From contig JAKQTN010000025.1 of assembly GCA_029563075.1 (NCBI GenBank), positions 124,001 to 188,000 of the forward strand: DNA of 64,000 nucleotides. The letters are read 5' to 3'. Positions 17,352 through 26,994 of the stretch are shown one piece after another. Each line of letters begins with the position of its first letter. The stretch's first letter is position 1. The position numbers and the translations under genes are program-made. Origin of the DNA: Pseudomonadota bacterium (GTDB lineage: Bacteria; Pseudomonadota; Gammaproteobacteria; Burkholderiales; Methylophilaceae). Under the pieces are notes generated by a model. The model saw only the letters and a list, made by a program, of their open reading frames with translations. It had not been told where the DNA came from and did no database searches.

Positions 17352-19139
17352 TTGGCGATTTATCGCCAGCAGAGCACGAAGAAAAGCATCGACAAAACCT
17401 TATTTGATGACCTGACTTATCTCTATCACACACAGAAAATAATCATGCTAGACGAATTCATCCATGAACCACGCGTTGCATACTTCTCCATGGAAATCGC
17501 GCTGCGCAACGAAATCCTGACTTATGCCGGTGGCCTGGGTGTGCTTGCCGGCGATACAATACGGTCTGCGGTTGATCTCATGATACCTATAGTGGCGGTA
17601 AGCCTGGTGAGCCGTGCCGGCTATTTTCAGCAGCAGATTGATGCCCAGGGCAGGCAGGTCGAGCAGGCAGTCTTCTGGGAGCCGGAGCACTGGGCGCGTG
17701 CGCTCGATGCCAAGATTGCGGTGTCAATCGAGGGGCGCACTGTATGGATAGGCGCCTGGCTGTATGTGGTCGAGGGTCACATGGGCGGGCGTCAGCCGGT
17801 GCTGTTGCTGGATACCGACCTGAACGAGAATCTTCCTGAGGATCGTGAGATCACGCATTACTTGTATGGCGGTGATGCTGTCTACCGGCTCAAGCAGGAG
17901 ATTGTGCTCGGCATCGGCGGCGTTCGGATGTTGCAAGCCCTCGGTTTTACAGTCCGTCATTATCACATGAATGAGGGGCACTCCGCTCTGCTTGGGCTGG
18001 AGTTGCTACACCGCTATACCTATCCAACCGAGGATGTCAGACCGGGGGAGTCGCTTTATGACCTCCCCAGAGTACGTGACCTGTGTAGTTTTACCACTCA
18101 TACTCCAATCGAAGCAGGTCATGACCGCTTTGCCTATGATTTGGTGCAGAGGGTGCTCAATAATGGCGTCGATATTGAGGGCATCAAGCATCTGGCTGGC
18201 GAAGATAATCTGAACATGACGCGGCTGGCACTGAACTTGAGTGAATATGTCAATGGCGTTGCAAAAAAACATGCGGAAGTATCAAATGCCATGTTTCCAG
18301 GCTATCGGGTGCATGCCATCACCAATGGCGTGCACCCGTACACCTGGGCGGCAGAAAGCTTCCGCCAGTTATACAACCATTACATTCCCAGCTGGTGCCA
18401 TGAACCTCAGTTGCTGATGCGTGCCGATTGTTGTATTCCAGATACGGCGATCTGGGAATCGCATGTTCAAGCGAAACAGCATCTGATCGAGAAAGTGCAG
18501 ATTCTCACTGGAGTCTCGCTGGACCCAAAGCTGCCAATTATCGGCTTTGCGCGGCGTATGACTGCCTACAAACGTCCAGATCTGCTGTTTTCCGACATTG
18601 AAAGACTGAAGGCAATCGCTCGCCATTATCCGTTCCAGATCGTACTGGCCGGCAAGGCGCATCCGCAAGATAAAAACGGTAAACGCCTGATTGAACAGTT
18701 ACATGCGCATGCCCGCGACTTGGCTGGGGCGATTTCGGTCACTTACCTGCCTGACTACAACATTGAACTGGCGCAGTTGCTAACAGCGGGGGCGGATGTG
18801 TGGCTCAATACGCCGTTACCGCCGCTAGAGGCCTCTGGCACCAGCGGCATGAAAGCCGCGCTCAATGGCGTACCCAGCCTCTCGGTTCTTGATGGCTGGT
18901 GGATCGAGGGGTGCATCGAGGGCGTGACCGGCTGGTCAATCGGCGATGTGGCAGGAATGGCCGATAATAACGGGCATGAGTTATACGATAAACTTGAGCA
19001 TATAGTGCTTCCTCTCTATTACAGCAATGATCGGAGCAACTGGATTAAAGTAATGAAAGGCGCAATCAGCAAGAATGCTTCCTACTTTAACAGTCATCGC
19101 ATGATGCGTCGCTACGCGACAGAAGCATACATCCGATGA
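17352..19139 (+). CDS. glgP: Alpha-glucan phosphorylase (glycogen/maltodextrin phosphorylase family)
   Basis: A protein of up to 595 residues of the short, archaeal-like glucan phosphorylase group. It has the family opening RVAYFSMEIALRNEILTYAGGLGVLAGDT, the MNEGHSALLGLE block, GFARRMTAYKRPDLLF and the PLEASGTSGMKAALNG segment that carries the pyridoxal phosphate site. It releases glucose 1-phosphate from alpha-1,4-glucans. The upstream TTG at 17352 gives the longest reading; the ATG at 17445 begins just before the conserved core and could be the true start, as neither has a strong ribosome site. It could feed sugar phosphates to the phosphoketolase pathway encoded at the start of the window. 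Confidence 0.9.
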   Translation: MAIYRQQSTKKSIDKTLFDDLTYLYHTQKIIMLDEFIHEPRVAYFSMEIALRNEILTYAGGLGVLAGDTIRSAVDLMIPIVAVSLVSRAGYFQQQIDAQGRQVEQAVFWEPEHWARALDAKIAVSIEGRTVWIGAWLYVVEGHMGGRQPVLLLDTDLNENLPEDREITHYLYGGDAVYRLKQEIVLGIGGVRMLQALGFTVRHYHMNEGHSALLGLELLHRYTYPTEDVRPGESLYDLPRVRDLCSFTTHTPIEAGHDRFAYDLVQRVLNNGVDIEGIKHLAGEDNLNMTRLALNLSEYVNGVAKKHAEVSNAMFPGYRVHAITNGVHPYTWAAESFRQLYNHYIPSWCHEPQLLMRADCCIPDTAIWESHVQAKQHLIEKVQILTGVSLDPKLPIIGFARRMTAYKRPDLLFSDIERLKAIARHYPFQIVLAGKAHPQDKNGKRLIEQLHAHARDLAGAISVTYLPDYNIELAQLLTAGADVWLNTPLPPLEASGTSGMKAALNGVPSLSVLDGWWIEGCIEGVTGWSIGDVAGMADNNGHELYDKLEHIVLPLYYSNDRSNWIKVMKGAISKNASYFNSHRMMRRYATEAYIR

Positions 19140-19210
19140 GAAGCGAGCCTGTCTATTTGTATTATTATTGATGGGCAAAGAGTAATATCGCTGTAACTAA
19201 AGGAACAATC

Positions 19211-21553
19211 ATGGCAATTGATCCAGTATGCGGAATGACGGTAGATGAGCAATCAGCCGTTGCCAGCAAAGTTTACGCAGGCAGAAGATATTTCTTTTGC
19301 TCGACACATTGTCAGCATGCGTTTGGGGCCAATCCAGCCAAGTATGTGGGTTACACTGCAATACCCCATAGCCATGCCCATCACCATGACCACGATACGG
19401 CCGAAACCAAAAAGCCGATAACAACCCCAGGACCAGCCAATATTAATAACGCTGGAATAGTATTTACCTGCCCGATGCATCCGGAAGTGCGCCAGGACCA
19501 TGCCGGAACATGCCCTAAATGCGGCATGGTCCTGGAGCCTGAGATGCCGAGCCTCGAGGAGGGCGAAGATCCTGAGTTGCTGGATTTCAGGCAAAGATTT
19601 ATCTGGACGCTGCCGCTGACTATCGTTGTTACTGTTCTTGCAATGGCAGGCCACCGTTTGCAGTGGTTCAGCATGGCTACGCAGAGCTGGATCGAGCTTG
19701 TGCTCACATTGCCTATAGTGCTATGGGCAGGCATGCCTTTTTTTCAGCGAGGTGTGCGGTCAATAATCAATCACAGCCCGAATATGTGGACGCTGATTGG
19801 CTTGGGCACTTTTGCAGCCTTTGTTTACAGTGTAGTCGCCACGATAGTTCCAGGCGTGTTTCCTGCGTCATTTGAGTCTATGGGGCGCGTATCGGTTTAC
19901 TTTGAGGCGGCCGCGGTGATTATTTCACTGACGCTGCTAGGTCAGATTCTTGAGCTTAAGGCACGTTCACAAACCTCGGCAGCGATTAAGTCTTTACTCG
20001 GCCTGGCACCAAAAACGGCGCGACGCATTAATGCCGATGGCGTCGAAGATGACATTCCGCTCGCCCATGTGCATGTTGGTGACAAGCTACGTGTGCGTCC
20101 GGGTGAAAAAGTACCTGTCGATGGTGTCGTGGTCGAAGGTGGAAGTGCGGCGGACGAATCCATGCTGACTGGCGAACCGGTGCCTGTGACCAAACGTATC
20201 GGCGATAAGTTAATTGGCGCCACACTTAACACCACCGGCGCATTGGTGATGCGTACTGAAAAGGTTGGCTCTCAGACTGTGCTGGCCAGCATTGTACAAA
20301 TGGTAGTGCAGGCGCAGCGCTCCAGGGCGCCGATGCAGCGCATGGCCGATAAGGTGGCCGGATATTTTGTTGTGACTGTCGTCTGTGTGGCGCTGCTGAC
20401 TTTTTTCGCCTGGGGATTGTTTGGGCCACAGCCAAGCTGGGTCTACGGGCTCATCAATGCAGTAGCCGTGCTCATCATTGCCTGTCCATGCGCGCTGGGG
20501 CTGGCTACGCCAATGTCGATTATGGTGGCTACTGGCAAAGCTGCCACGCAAGGCGTGCTATTTCGCGATGCAACGGCGATTGAAAACTTCCGCAAGGTGG
20601 ATACGCTCATTGTGGATAAAACGGGCACGCTGACAGAAGGTAAACCGCGATTTGATCGTGCCATAGCCAACACAGGGTTTACTGAAGATGAGGTGTTGCG
20701 CCTTGCTGCGAGCCTTGATCAGGGCAGCGAACATCCTTTGGCCGATGCTATCGTGCAGGCGGCCCGTGAACGCGGACTTGTGCTTGATAAGGTTGAACAT
20801 TTTGAATCGAGCACGGGTATCGGCGTGCGCGGCAGCATGGCAGGCAAGCGCATAGCGCTTGGCAATGCCGCGTTGATGCATCAATTTGATATCCCTGTTG
20901 AAAACTTAAAGCCCCAGGCCGAAGCGTTGCGTGCAGAAGGTGCAAGCGTGATGTTGCTAGCGGTGGATGGCCAATTAGCTGGCCTGCTGGCAGTGTCCGA
21001 TCCAATCAAGGCCAGCACGATGGAGGCTTTGGCCATGCTGAGGTCATCTGGCATGCGGGTGATTATGGCGACAGGTGATGGGCTGACGACTGCAAAAGCA
21101 GTTGCTGTCAAATTAGGTATCGATGAAGTTTATGGCGAGGTCAAGCCCGCCGACAAGCTGGTTCTAGTCGACAAGTTGCAACGCGAAGGTCGCATTGTGG
21201 CAATGGCGGGTGACGGCATTAACGATGCCCCGGCACTGGCCAAAGCAAACGTAGGCGTGGCGATGGGTACAGGCACAGATGTAGCTATGAATAGTGCACA
21301 GGTCACGCTGGTTAAAGGCGATTTACGTGGCATCGCCCATGCAAGAATGATCTCAGCGCATACGGTGGCCAATATGAAGCAAAATCTCGCCTTCGCATTT
21401 GTTTATAACACGCTGGGCATACCATTGGCTGCGGGTGTGCTATATCCCCTTACGGGCTGGCTGCTTTCACCCATGATAGCGGCACTTGCCATGAGCTTGA
21501 GTTCCGTTTCGGTAATTACCAATGCATTGCGGTTAAGGCGATCAAGCAGCTAA
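19211..21553 (+). CDS. Copper-type P1B ATPase with YHS and heavy-metal-binding N-terminal domains
   Basis: A 780-residue heavy-metal transporting ATPase. Residues 1-47 form a YHS domain ([21 protein letters not shown]), followed by a His-rich linker ([10 protein letters not shown]) and a zinc-ribbon-like metal-binding segment ([20 protein letters not shown] near residue 92). The membrane core has the CPC motif in [11 protein letters not shown], phosphorylation DKTGTLTEG, the HP motif in [17 protein letters not shown], and the C-terminal [14 protein letters not shown]. These signatures indicate Cu(I) export, although silver is possible. A classical GMTCxxC domain is missing. It is followed by the pagP remnant and the ArsR-RND locus. 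Confidence 0.93.
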   Translation: MAIDPVCGMTVDEQSAVASKVYAGRRYFFCSTHCQHAFGANPAKYVGYTAIPHSHAHHHDHDTAETKKPITTPGPANINNAGIVFTCPMHPEVRQDHAGTCPKCGMVLEPEMPSLEEGEDPELLDFRQRFIWTLPLTIVVTVLAMAGHRLQWFSMATQSWIELVLTLPIVLWAGMPFFQRGVRSIINHSPNMWTLIGLGTFAAFVYSVVATIVPGVFPASFESMGRVSVYFEAAAVIISLTLLGQILELKARSQTSAAIKSLLGLAPKTARRINADGVEDDIPLAHVHVGDKLRVRPGEKVPVDGVVVEGGSAADESMLTGEPVPVTKRIGDKLIGATLNTTGALVMRTEKVGSQTVLASIVQMVVQAQRSRAPMQRMADKVAGYFVVTVVCVALLTFFAWGLFGPQPSWVYGLINAVAVLIIACPCALGLATPMSIMVATGKAATQGVLFRDATAIENFRKVDTLIVDKTGTLTEGKPRFDRAIANTGFTEDEVLRLAASLDQGSEHPLADAIVQAARERGLVLDKVEHFESSTGIGVRGSMAGKRIALGNAALMHQFDIPVENLKPQAEALRAEGASVMLLAVDGQLAGLLAVSDPIKASTMEALAMLRSSGMRVIMATGDGLTTAKAVAVKLGIDEVYGEVKPADKLVLVDKLQREGRIVAMAGDGINDAPALAKANVGVAMGTGTDVAMNSAQVTLVKGDLRGIAHARMISAHTVANMKQNLAFAFVYNTLGIPLAAGVLYPLTGWLLSPMIAALAMSLSSVSVITNALRLRRSSS

Positions 21554-21624
21554 AGGAATAGGATTAGAGAGGAAATCAGCTTAAATAAACTACTTGAAGT
21601 TGATGCTTCCCCTGTTTTTAAATG

Positions 21625-21976
21625 TTATTTCAGTTGCCAGCGCAACCAGGTAAACAGGATATTGCCATTACCTTCCCCCGGCAATTTTTACCGAGTTAAA
21701 GTAATTAGGGTTGTGCCATGTGTTTACAGGGATATATAACTCATAGTTTTCAGACTGCCAAGTTTGAGACAATGAATTCTGAATACGCAACCAAACGTTA
21801 GTGTTTGCGGTATCTTCTGCGAGTGCGGCTACCGTGACTGCTGACATCGTCAATGCCATCAGCAACTTGTGTGGCTTGATAGCTGTAACCCGAAAAGTTA
21901 CAAGATTTAGCATGGCGGTTATGGCAAGTAAGCCTTGGTGGTAAGGCTGGGAAAAAACCGGCGCTCGCATTTTCAA
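21625..21976 (-). pseudogene. pagP: Broken pagP (lipid A palmitoyltransferase) with internal deletion
   Basis: Read on the minus strand, 21976-21668 gives a signal-peptide-like start and then SLSQTWQSENYELYIPVNTW, which matches the N-terminus of mature PagP including the catalytic-histidine context TWH. The reading ends after NYFNSVKIAGGR. In the next frame, 21672-21625 reads EGNGNILFTWLRWQLK and a stop, matching the last beta strand of PagP (E. coli NGNVYFAWMRFQF). Roughly 110 residues of the middle barrel are absent, and the two parts are out of frame at a run of five G. PagP normally palmitoylates lipid A in the outer membrane; this copy cannot fold the eight-stranded barrel. Confidence rests on the two matching ends in the right order. 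Confidence 0.8.
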
Positions 21977-21987
21977 CAGATTATTTT

Positions 21988-22347
21988 TTATTGGGAGGTA
22001 GCATGTTGGGTATCTGTAAATATTTTACTGATTTCGGCTTCTAAAGCCATTCTATTGCTTATCTGGCCACAAACCAGATCGCAAAGTTCGTAAACGCTAG
22101 AATCGGCAATGCTGTAATAAACGCAGTTTCCGCGGGATTCACGCTTGACCAGTCCATGCTGTGCGAGTAGCGAAAGATGCTTGGAAACGTTTGCCTGTGT
22201 GCCGCCTGACATCTCTGTTAGCTGGCTGACATTTTTTTCGCCATCCTGCAGCGCATTTAGAACTTTGAGCCGCATTGGCTCGGCCAGCGCTTTGAAATAT
22301 TTAGCGACATATTCATATTGAAGTGCTCTATCATCAAATTTGCTCAT
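21988..22347 (-). CDS. ArsR-family transcriptional regulator
   Basis: A 119-residue winged-helix repressor of the ArsR/SmtB family. The HTH is SQLTEMSGGTQANVSKHLSLLAQ (residues 41-63), preceded by ALAEPMRLKVLNAL and followed by the wing KRESRGNCVYYSI. Cysteines are at positions 75, 89 and 93, the last two as ELCDLVC on the C-terminal helix, which could be a metal or thiol-reactive sensing site. There is no cysteine near residue 42, so the two-cysteine pattern of the sulfide sensors BigR and SqrR is not kept. It is divergent from the RND efflux operon and most likely represses it through the palindrome at 22406-22431. Confidence 0.9.
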   Translation of the reverse strand: MSKFDDRALQYEYVAKYFKALAEPMRLKVLNALQDGEKNVSQLTEMSGGTQANVSKHLSLLAQHGLVKRESRGNCVYYSIADSSVYELCDLVCGQISNRMALEAEISKIFTDTQHATSQ

Positions 22348-22405
22348 GCGTTACCCTATGCATTGTTTAATAACGTATTTAATTATACACAATATTTTAA
22401 TATTG

Positions 22406-22431
22406 ACTATATAACTATATACTAATATAGT
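22406..22431. promoter_or_regulatory. Candidate ArsR operator
   Basis: ACTATAT (22406-22412) and ATATAGT (22425-22431) form a perfect inverted repeat with a 12-base AT-rich centre, located between the divergent arsR and efflux genes. The spacing and AT content fit operators of ArsR/SmtB proteins. Confidence 0.55.
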
Positions 22432-22480
22432 AGTGAAATAGTGAGCAGATTGAAAATGGCTCCAGGATTTTTTAAGGGAA

Positions 22481-23533
22481 ATGCGCTTGATTAAACAATT
22501 TCAATGGAAGTTTGTGCTCATAATTGCCATAGCAACTATAGGCTTATCAAATGCAGCTCATGCTGGCAGCCTTGCGACGGCTGCTGTGACGCGATCAGAT
22601 GACGAGCGCACTTATATCGCAGAAGGCGTGGTTGAGGCAGTGAAAGCCAGCGTGATTGCACCGCAGGTTGCGGGGAGCATCACGGCTTTGCCAGTAAAAG
22701 CAGGGGATCGTGTCAAAGCCGGTCAACTGCTGGCGCATATTGACACGCGCTTGGCTACGCAACAGGCCATGACGAATCAGGCACAAGTAGCGGCTGCGCA
22801 GGCGCAACTGAACGCTGCACGTAAGGAGTATGAACGCAAACGCCGTTTGTATGAGAAGCAGTATATCAGCCAGGCCGCGCTGGAGCGTGCCGAGTCGGAA
22901 TATAAAACCGCTGAAGCACAGAACAAAGCCCAGCTGGCACAAACTGGCGCAGCTAACGTGCAGACCGGCTTGCATACCATCAATGCACCATATTCTGGCG
23001 TCATTGCCGAGGTGATGGCCGAAGTAGGTGATATGGCCATGCCAGGCAAGCCCTTGTTATCCATATATGAACCAGGGAATTTGCGCGTAGTAGTGAATGT
23101 GCCGCAAAGCCAGCTTGCCAATCTAAAACAAAGCACAGAAGTTAAGGTGCTCATTACCTCAGCAAATGAAACAGAGCGCAGTTTGATCAGTGCGCAAATG
23201 ACAGTATTGCCGACTGTGGACGCGGTCAGCAACATGATTAAAGTGCGCTTGTCACTCCCGTCTAACCTGGTTAGTGTCGCGCCTGGTATGTTTGCGCGCG
23301 CGCTGTTGCCAGTGGCCAAATCAGGCAACAAGGGTCAGATTTTAGTGCCGGCGAAAGCCGTCATCAAACGTAGCGAACTAATGGCCGTATACGTGGTTGA
23401 TAAGCAAGGCCGCCCGCAGTTGAGGCAAGTGCGCCTGGGACGTCAGCAGGGCGAAAACATTGAAGTCTTTGCTGGCTTGCAAGCTGGTGAAAAAGTGGCA
23501 CTTGACCCAATCGCCGCAGCGAACTTCAAGTAG
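22481..23533 (+). CDS. RND efflux periplasmic adaptor (membrane fusion protein)
   Basis: A 350-residue HlyD/AcrA-like adaptor. Residues 1-28 form a signal peptide ending AAHA; then a lipoyl half-motif (SVIAPQVAGSITALPVKAGDRVKAGQLLAHID), a coiled-coil hairpin (about residues 88-155, AQAQLNAARKEYERKRRLYEKQYISQAALERAESEYKTAE in part), the second lipoyl half and a beta-barrel domain. It links the inner-membrane RND pump with the TolC-type protein. The gene is first of an operon with the pump gene 23 bases downstream. Substrate is not evident. Confidence 0.92.
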   Translation: MRLIKQFQWKFVLIIAIATIGLSNAAHAGSLATAAVTRSDDERTYIAEGVVEAVKASVIAPQVAGSITALPVKAGDRVKAGQLLAHIDTRLATQQAMTNQAQVAAAQAQLNAARKEYERKRRLYEKQYISQAALERAESEYKTAEAQNKAQLAQTGAANVQTGLHTINAPYSGVIAEVMAEVGDMAMPGKPLLSIYEPGNLRVVVNVPQSQLANLKQSTEVKVLITSANETERSLISAQMTVLPTVDAVSNMIKVRLSLPSNLVSVAPGMFARALLPVAKSGNKGQILVPAKAVIKRSELMAVYVVDKQGRPQLRQVRLGRQQGENIEVFAGLQAGEKVALDPIAAANFK

Positions 23534-23556
23534 CGTGAATTTTAAGAAAAAACACC

Positions 23557-26500
23557 GTGATCACAAATACAGATAATTTAGGCGTTTCCGGACGCATTGC
23601 CAGGTTCTTCCAGTCAGCGCAAATCACACCACTGATTGCCTTGGTAGCTTTGCTGCTCGGCGCATTTGCCGTATTGATCACGCCGCGTGAAGAAGAGCCG
23701 CAGATCAATGTGACGATGGCGAACGTATTGATTCCCTTTCCTGGAGCATCTGCCAAAAATGTCGAGCAGATGGTGGCAGTGCCCGCCGAACAGGTATTGT
23801 CGCAAATTGAAGATGTGGAGCATGTTATGTCGGCTTCACACCCAGGCATGGCGGTGATTACGGTGCAGTTTGAGGTCGGCGTGCCACGTACCGAAGCACT
23901 GGTGCGCCTCTACAACACGATACAGTCAAATCAGGACTGGCTGCCTAAAAATCTTGGGGTGGGTGATCCGATTGTCAAACCTAAGGGCATAGACGATGTT
24001 CCCATTCTGACCGCGACCTTATATACCAAAAACAATCAGCAGGGCGCCTATGAGCTTGAGCGCGTCGCGCATGCGCTGGAAGCCGAAATCAAGCACGTGA
24101 AAGGCACGCGCGAGGTGGTTACGCTTGGCGGTCCAGGTCGCGCCGTGAATATCGAAATCGATCCGGTGCGCATGGCGGCCTCCAACATCACTATCGCCGA
24201 CATGCGGCGTGCACTGCAATCTGCCAATATTGGTGCGCCATTGGGTGAAGTAGTCAATGCCAACCAATCCATTGCAGTTGAAGTTGGGAAGTATTTCACC
24301 GACGCCAAAGACATTTCCGAACTGGTAGTAGGTTTGCATGCCGGTCATCCGGTTTATCTGAGCGAAGTTTCTCATATCAGCGACGGCCCACCGTCAGCGG
24401 AGCGTTATGTCTGGTATGGCGAGGCTGGTAAAAAAGCAACTGATAACATAGCAGAGTTTCCTGCCGTGACCATCAGCGTTACCAAAAAACCAGGCCAGAA
24501 CGCGGTGGCGGTGGCTGACGCAGTCATTAAGCAGATTGATGGCTTGAAGAATGTGCTGATTCCTGCGGGAATAGAGGTGCAAATTACCAGAAACTATGGT
24601 GAAACCGCGAATGATAAGGCACAGAAACTTATCCAGAAGCTGATTTTTGCCACATCAGCTGTTATTTTACTGGTATTTTTTGCGCTCGGTCGGCGAGAGG
24701 CAGCAATTGTTGGCATAGCAGTGATATTAACCTTGACTGCTACTCTGTTTGCCTCATGGGCATGGGGGTTTACGCTGAATCGTGTTTCGCTGTTCGCACT
24801 GATTTTTTCTATCGGCATTCTGGTCGATGATGCGATTGTTGTCGTCGAGAACATTCATCGCCACATGAAGCTCAAGCCATCAGCCAGTCTGACAGAAATC
24901 ATTCCTGCTGCAGTGGATGAAGTTGGCGGACCAACTATACTCGCCACGCTGACGGTAATTGCTGCATTGTTGCCCATGGCTTTTGTGAGCGGCCTGATGG
25001 GTCCTTATATGAGCCCGATTCCCATCAATGCCAGCATGGGTATGCTGATTTCGCTGGCGGTCGCTTTTACCATTACGCCTTGGCTGTCTCGTATCTGGCT
25101 ACGCCATGCACCGCATGGCGATGTGCTTTCTGCTCGCATGACACCTTTGTTTACACGTATTTTCACACCACTGCTGCGTGATGCTGATGGCAAAAAAAAT
25201 AGACGAAAACTGGGTTTGGTCGTGCTGCTACTCATTATTGTTTCGCTCGCGTTGCCAGTAGCAAAGTTGGTGGTCATGAAGATGCTACCATTTGATAATA
25301 AATCCGAGTTTCAGGTGGTAGTGGATATGCCCGCCGGAACTCCCCCAGAAAGAACAGCCAGCGTACTGCATGCGATGACGGCCTATCTGTCTACCGTGCC
25401 GGAAGTGACCAATTATCAGGCATATGTGGGACTTTCTGCGCCGATCAACTTTAATGGACTGGTTCGCCAGTATTACCTCAGAAAAGGTGGCGAAGTGGGC
25501 GACATTCAAGTGAATCTGGTAGACAAGCACCATCGCAGCGAACAGAGCCATGCCATTGCCAGCCGCGTGAGGCCCGAATTACAGAAGATTGCGCATGAAA
25601 TGGGTGCCAAACTGAAAGTGGTAGAAGTGCCACCAGGGCCGCCAGTGCTTTCTCCTATTGTGGCTGAAATCTATGGCCCAGTTGATGCTGACAGACTGAA
25701 GCTGGCACGACAGGTTCACCAGGTATTTGATAACACGGAGGGCATTGTAGATACCGATAACAGTGGCATTACCGACGCCAGAAAAATCGAACTTGTCGTA
25801 GACAAGAAAAAAGCTGCGCTGCTCGGTGTGTCGCAGGCGGCAATTGTCAGCACCCTGCGCGCAGGGCTGGCCGGCGAAGAGATCACCTATCTGCACGATG
25901 CCACTAAATATCCAGCCGGGACGCGGTTACGCTTGCCAGTATCCGCACAAGGCGATATTGAGGAGCTCCTCAAGCTGTCAGTGTCAACATCCAGCGGCAA
26001 ACTGGTGCCGATCCGCGAACTGGTGATGATAGAAGAAACCTTGCGTGAGCAGCCGATATATCACAAAGACCTGTTGCCCGTGAATTATGTAGTGGGCGAT
26101 ATGGCAGGCAAGCTGGATAGCCCGCTGTATGGCATGTTCGGCATGCGGGAGGCTGTAAGTAAAATTCAGGTGCCGGGCGGGGGCAAGCTCGGTGAGTATT
26201 TTATCAAGCAGCCCGATGACAACCAGCGTGGCTATGCGCTTAAATGGGATGGCGAATGGCAGGTCACCTATGAAACCTTCCGTGACATGGGCGCAGCTTA
26301 TGCCGTTGGCCTGATATTGATTTATTTACTTGTAGTCGCGCAATTCGGCTCATATTTGACGCCGCTGATCATCATGGCACCGATTCCGCTCACCATTATA
26401 GGCGTGATGCCTGGACATGCGCTGCTGGGCTCGCAATTTACCGCTACCTCGATGATCGGCATGATTGCATTGGCGGGGATCATCGTCAGAAACTCCATCC

Positions 26501-26760
26501 TGCTGGTGGACTTCATCAACCTGGAAGTTACGGCAGGCAAGCCATTCAGGGAAGCCGTGATCAATTCAGCGATCACGCGTGCGCAGCCGATTATGCTGAC
26601 GGCATTATCCGCCATGCTGGGCGCGTTCTTTATTCTGGATGACCCGATTTTCAATGGCCTGGCCATTTCGCTGATATTCGGTATCTTTGTCTCGACTTTA
26701 CTGACGCTGATCGTGATTCCGCTGCTGTACTTTGTGGCGTATCGCCATAAGTTTAACTAG
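23557..26760 (+). CDS. RND-family efflux transporter permease
   Basis: A 1067-residue inner-membrane proton-driven pump with 12 membrane segments, one near the N-terminus (LIALVALLLGAFAVLI) and the rest in two groups, and two large periplasmic loops. RND core segments are seen: SIGILVDDAIVVVENIHRH near residue 425 with two aspartates of the proton relay, and the C-terminal MIALAGIIVRNSILLVDFI. A GTG start at 23557 is used. The sequence fits the HAE-type group rather than heavy-metal CzcA (no metal-site motif recognised). The neighbouring rhodanese and SQR genes hint at sulfur-related or reactive compounds as substrates, an inference from context only. Confidence 0.93.
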   Translation: MITNTDNLGVSGRIARFFQSAQITPLIALVALLLGAFAVLITPREEEPQINVTMANVLIPFPGASAKNVEQMVAVPAEQVLSQIEDVEHVMSASHPGMAVITVQFEVGVPRTEALVRLYNTIQSNQDWLPKNLGVGDPIVKPKGIDDVPILTATLYTKNNQQGAYELERVAHALEAEIKHVKGTREVVTLGGPGRAVNIEIDPVRMAASNITIADMRRALQSANIGAPLGEVVNANQSIAVEVGKYFTDAKDISELVVGLHAGHPVYLSEVSHISDGPPSAERYVWYGEAGKKATDNIAEFPAVTISVTKKPGQNAVAVADAVIKQIDGLKNVLIPAGIEVQITRNYGETANDKAQKLIQKLIFATSAVILLVFFALGRREAAIVGIAVILTLTATLFASWAWGFTLNRVSLFALIFSIGILVDDAIVVVENIHRHMKLKPSASLTEIIPAAVDEVGGPTILATLTVIAALLPMAFVSGLMGPYMSPIPINASMGMLISLAVAFTITPWLSRIWLRHAPHGDVLSARMTPLFTRIFTPLLRDADGKKNRRKLGLVVLLLIIVSLALPVAKLVVMKMLPFDNKSEFQVVVDMPAGTPPERTASVLHAMTAYLSTVPEVTNYQAYVGLSAPINFNGLVRQYYLRKGGEVGDIQVNLVDKHHRSEQSHAIASRVRPELQKIAHEMGAKLKVVEVPPGPPVLSPIVAEIYGPVDADRLKLARQVHQVFDNTEGIVDTDNSGITDARKIELVVDKKKAALLGVSQAAIVSTLRAGLAGEEITYLHDATKYPAGTRLRLPVSAQGDIEELLKLSVSTSSGKLVPIRELVMIEETLREQPIYHKDLLPVNYVVGDMAGKLDSPLYGMFGMREAVSKIQVPGGGKLGEYFIKQPDDNQRGYALKWDGEWQVTYETFRDMGAAYAVGLILIYLLVVAQFGSYLTPLIIMAPIPLTIIGVMPGHALLGSQFTATSMIGMIALAGIIVRNSILLVDFINLEVTAGKPFREAVINSAITRAQPIMLTALSAMLGAFFILDDPIFNGLAISLIFGIFVSTLLTLIVIPLLYFVAYRHKFN

Positions 26761-26781
26761 GTAAATTTAATTAGGAGAAAT

Positions 26782-26994
26782 ATGATGACTTCATGGAAAT
26801 TGGTTCGTGTGATTGCTGGGTTATTGATACTGCTGTCGCTTGCGTTGGGTGTGCCAGAAAGTCCGCTGTTCGTGAGCAAATACTGGTTGTACTTTACCGT
26901 TTTTATTGGGGTTAATCTCTTCCAAAGCGGCTTGACCAACTGGTGTCTGATGGAAAATATTTTGCGCAAATTGGGCGTACGCGCAGGCTGTTAA
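26782..26994 (+). CDS. DUF2892 (YgaP-like) small membrane protein
   Basis: A 70-residue protein with two hydrophobic helices (about residues 7-23 and 30-50) and the C-terminal sequence GLTNWCLMENILRKLGV, the DUF2892 signature also found as the membrane tail of the rhodanese YgaP. A rhodanese gene lies two genes downstream, so the pair may work together as in YgaP. GGAG is 9 bases before the ATG. The stop overlaps the next start (TAATG). Confidence 0.85.
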   Translation: MMTSWKLVRVIAGLLILLSLALGVPESPLFVSKYWLYFTVFIGVNLFQSGLTNWCLMENILRKLGVRAGC

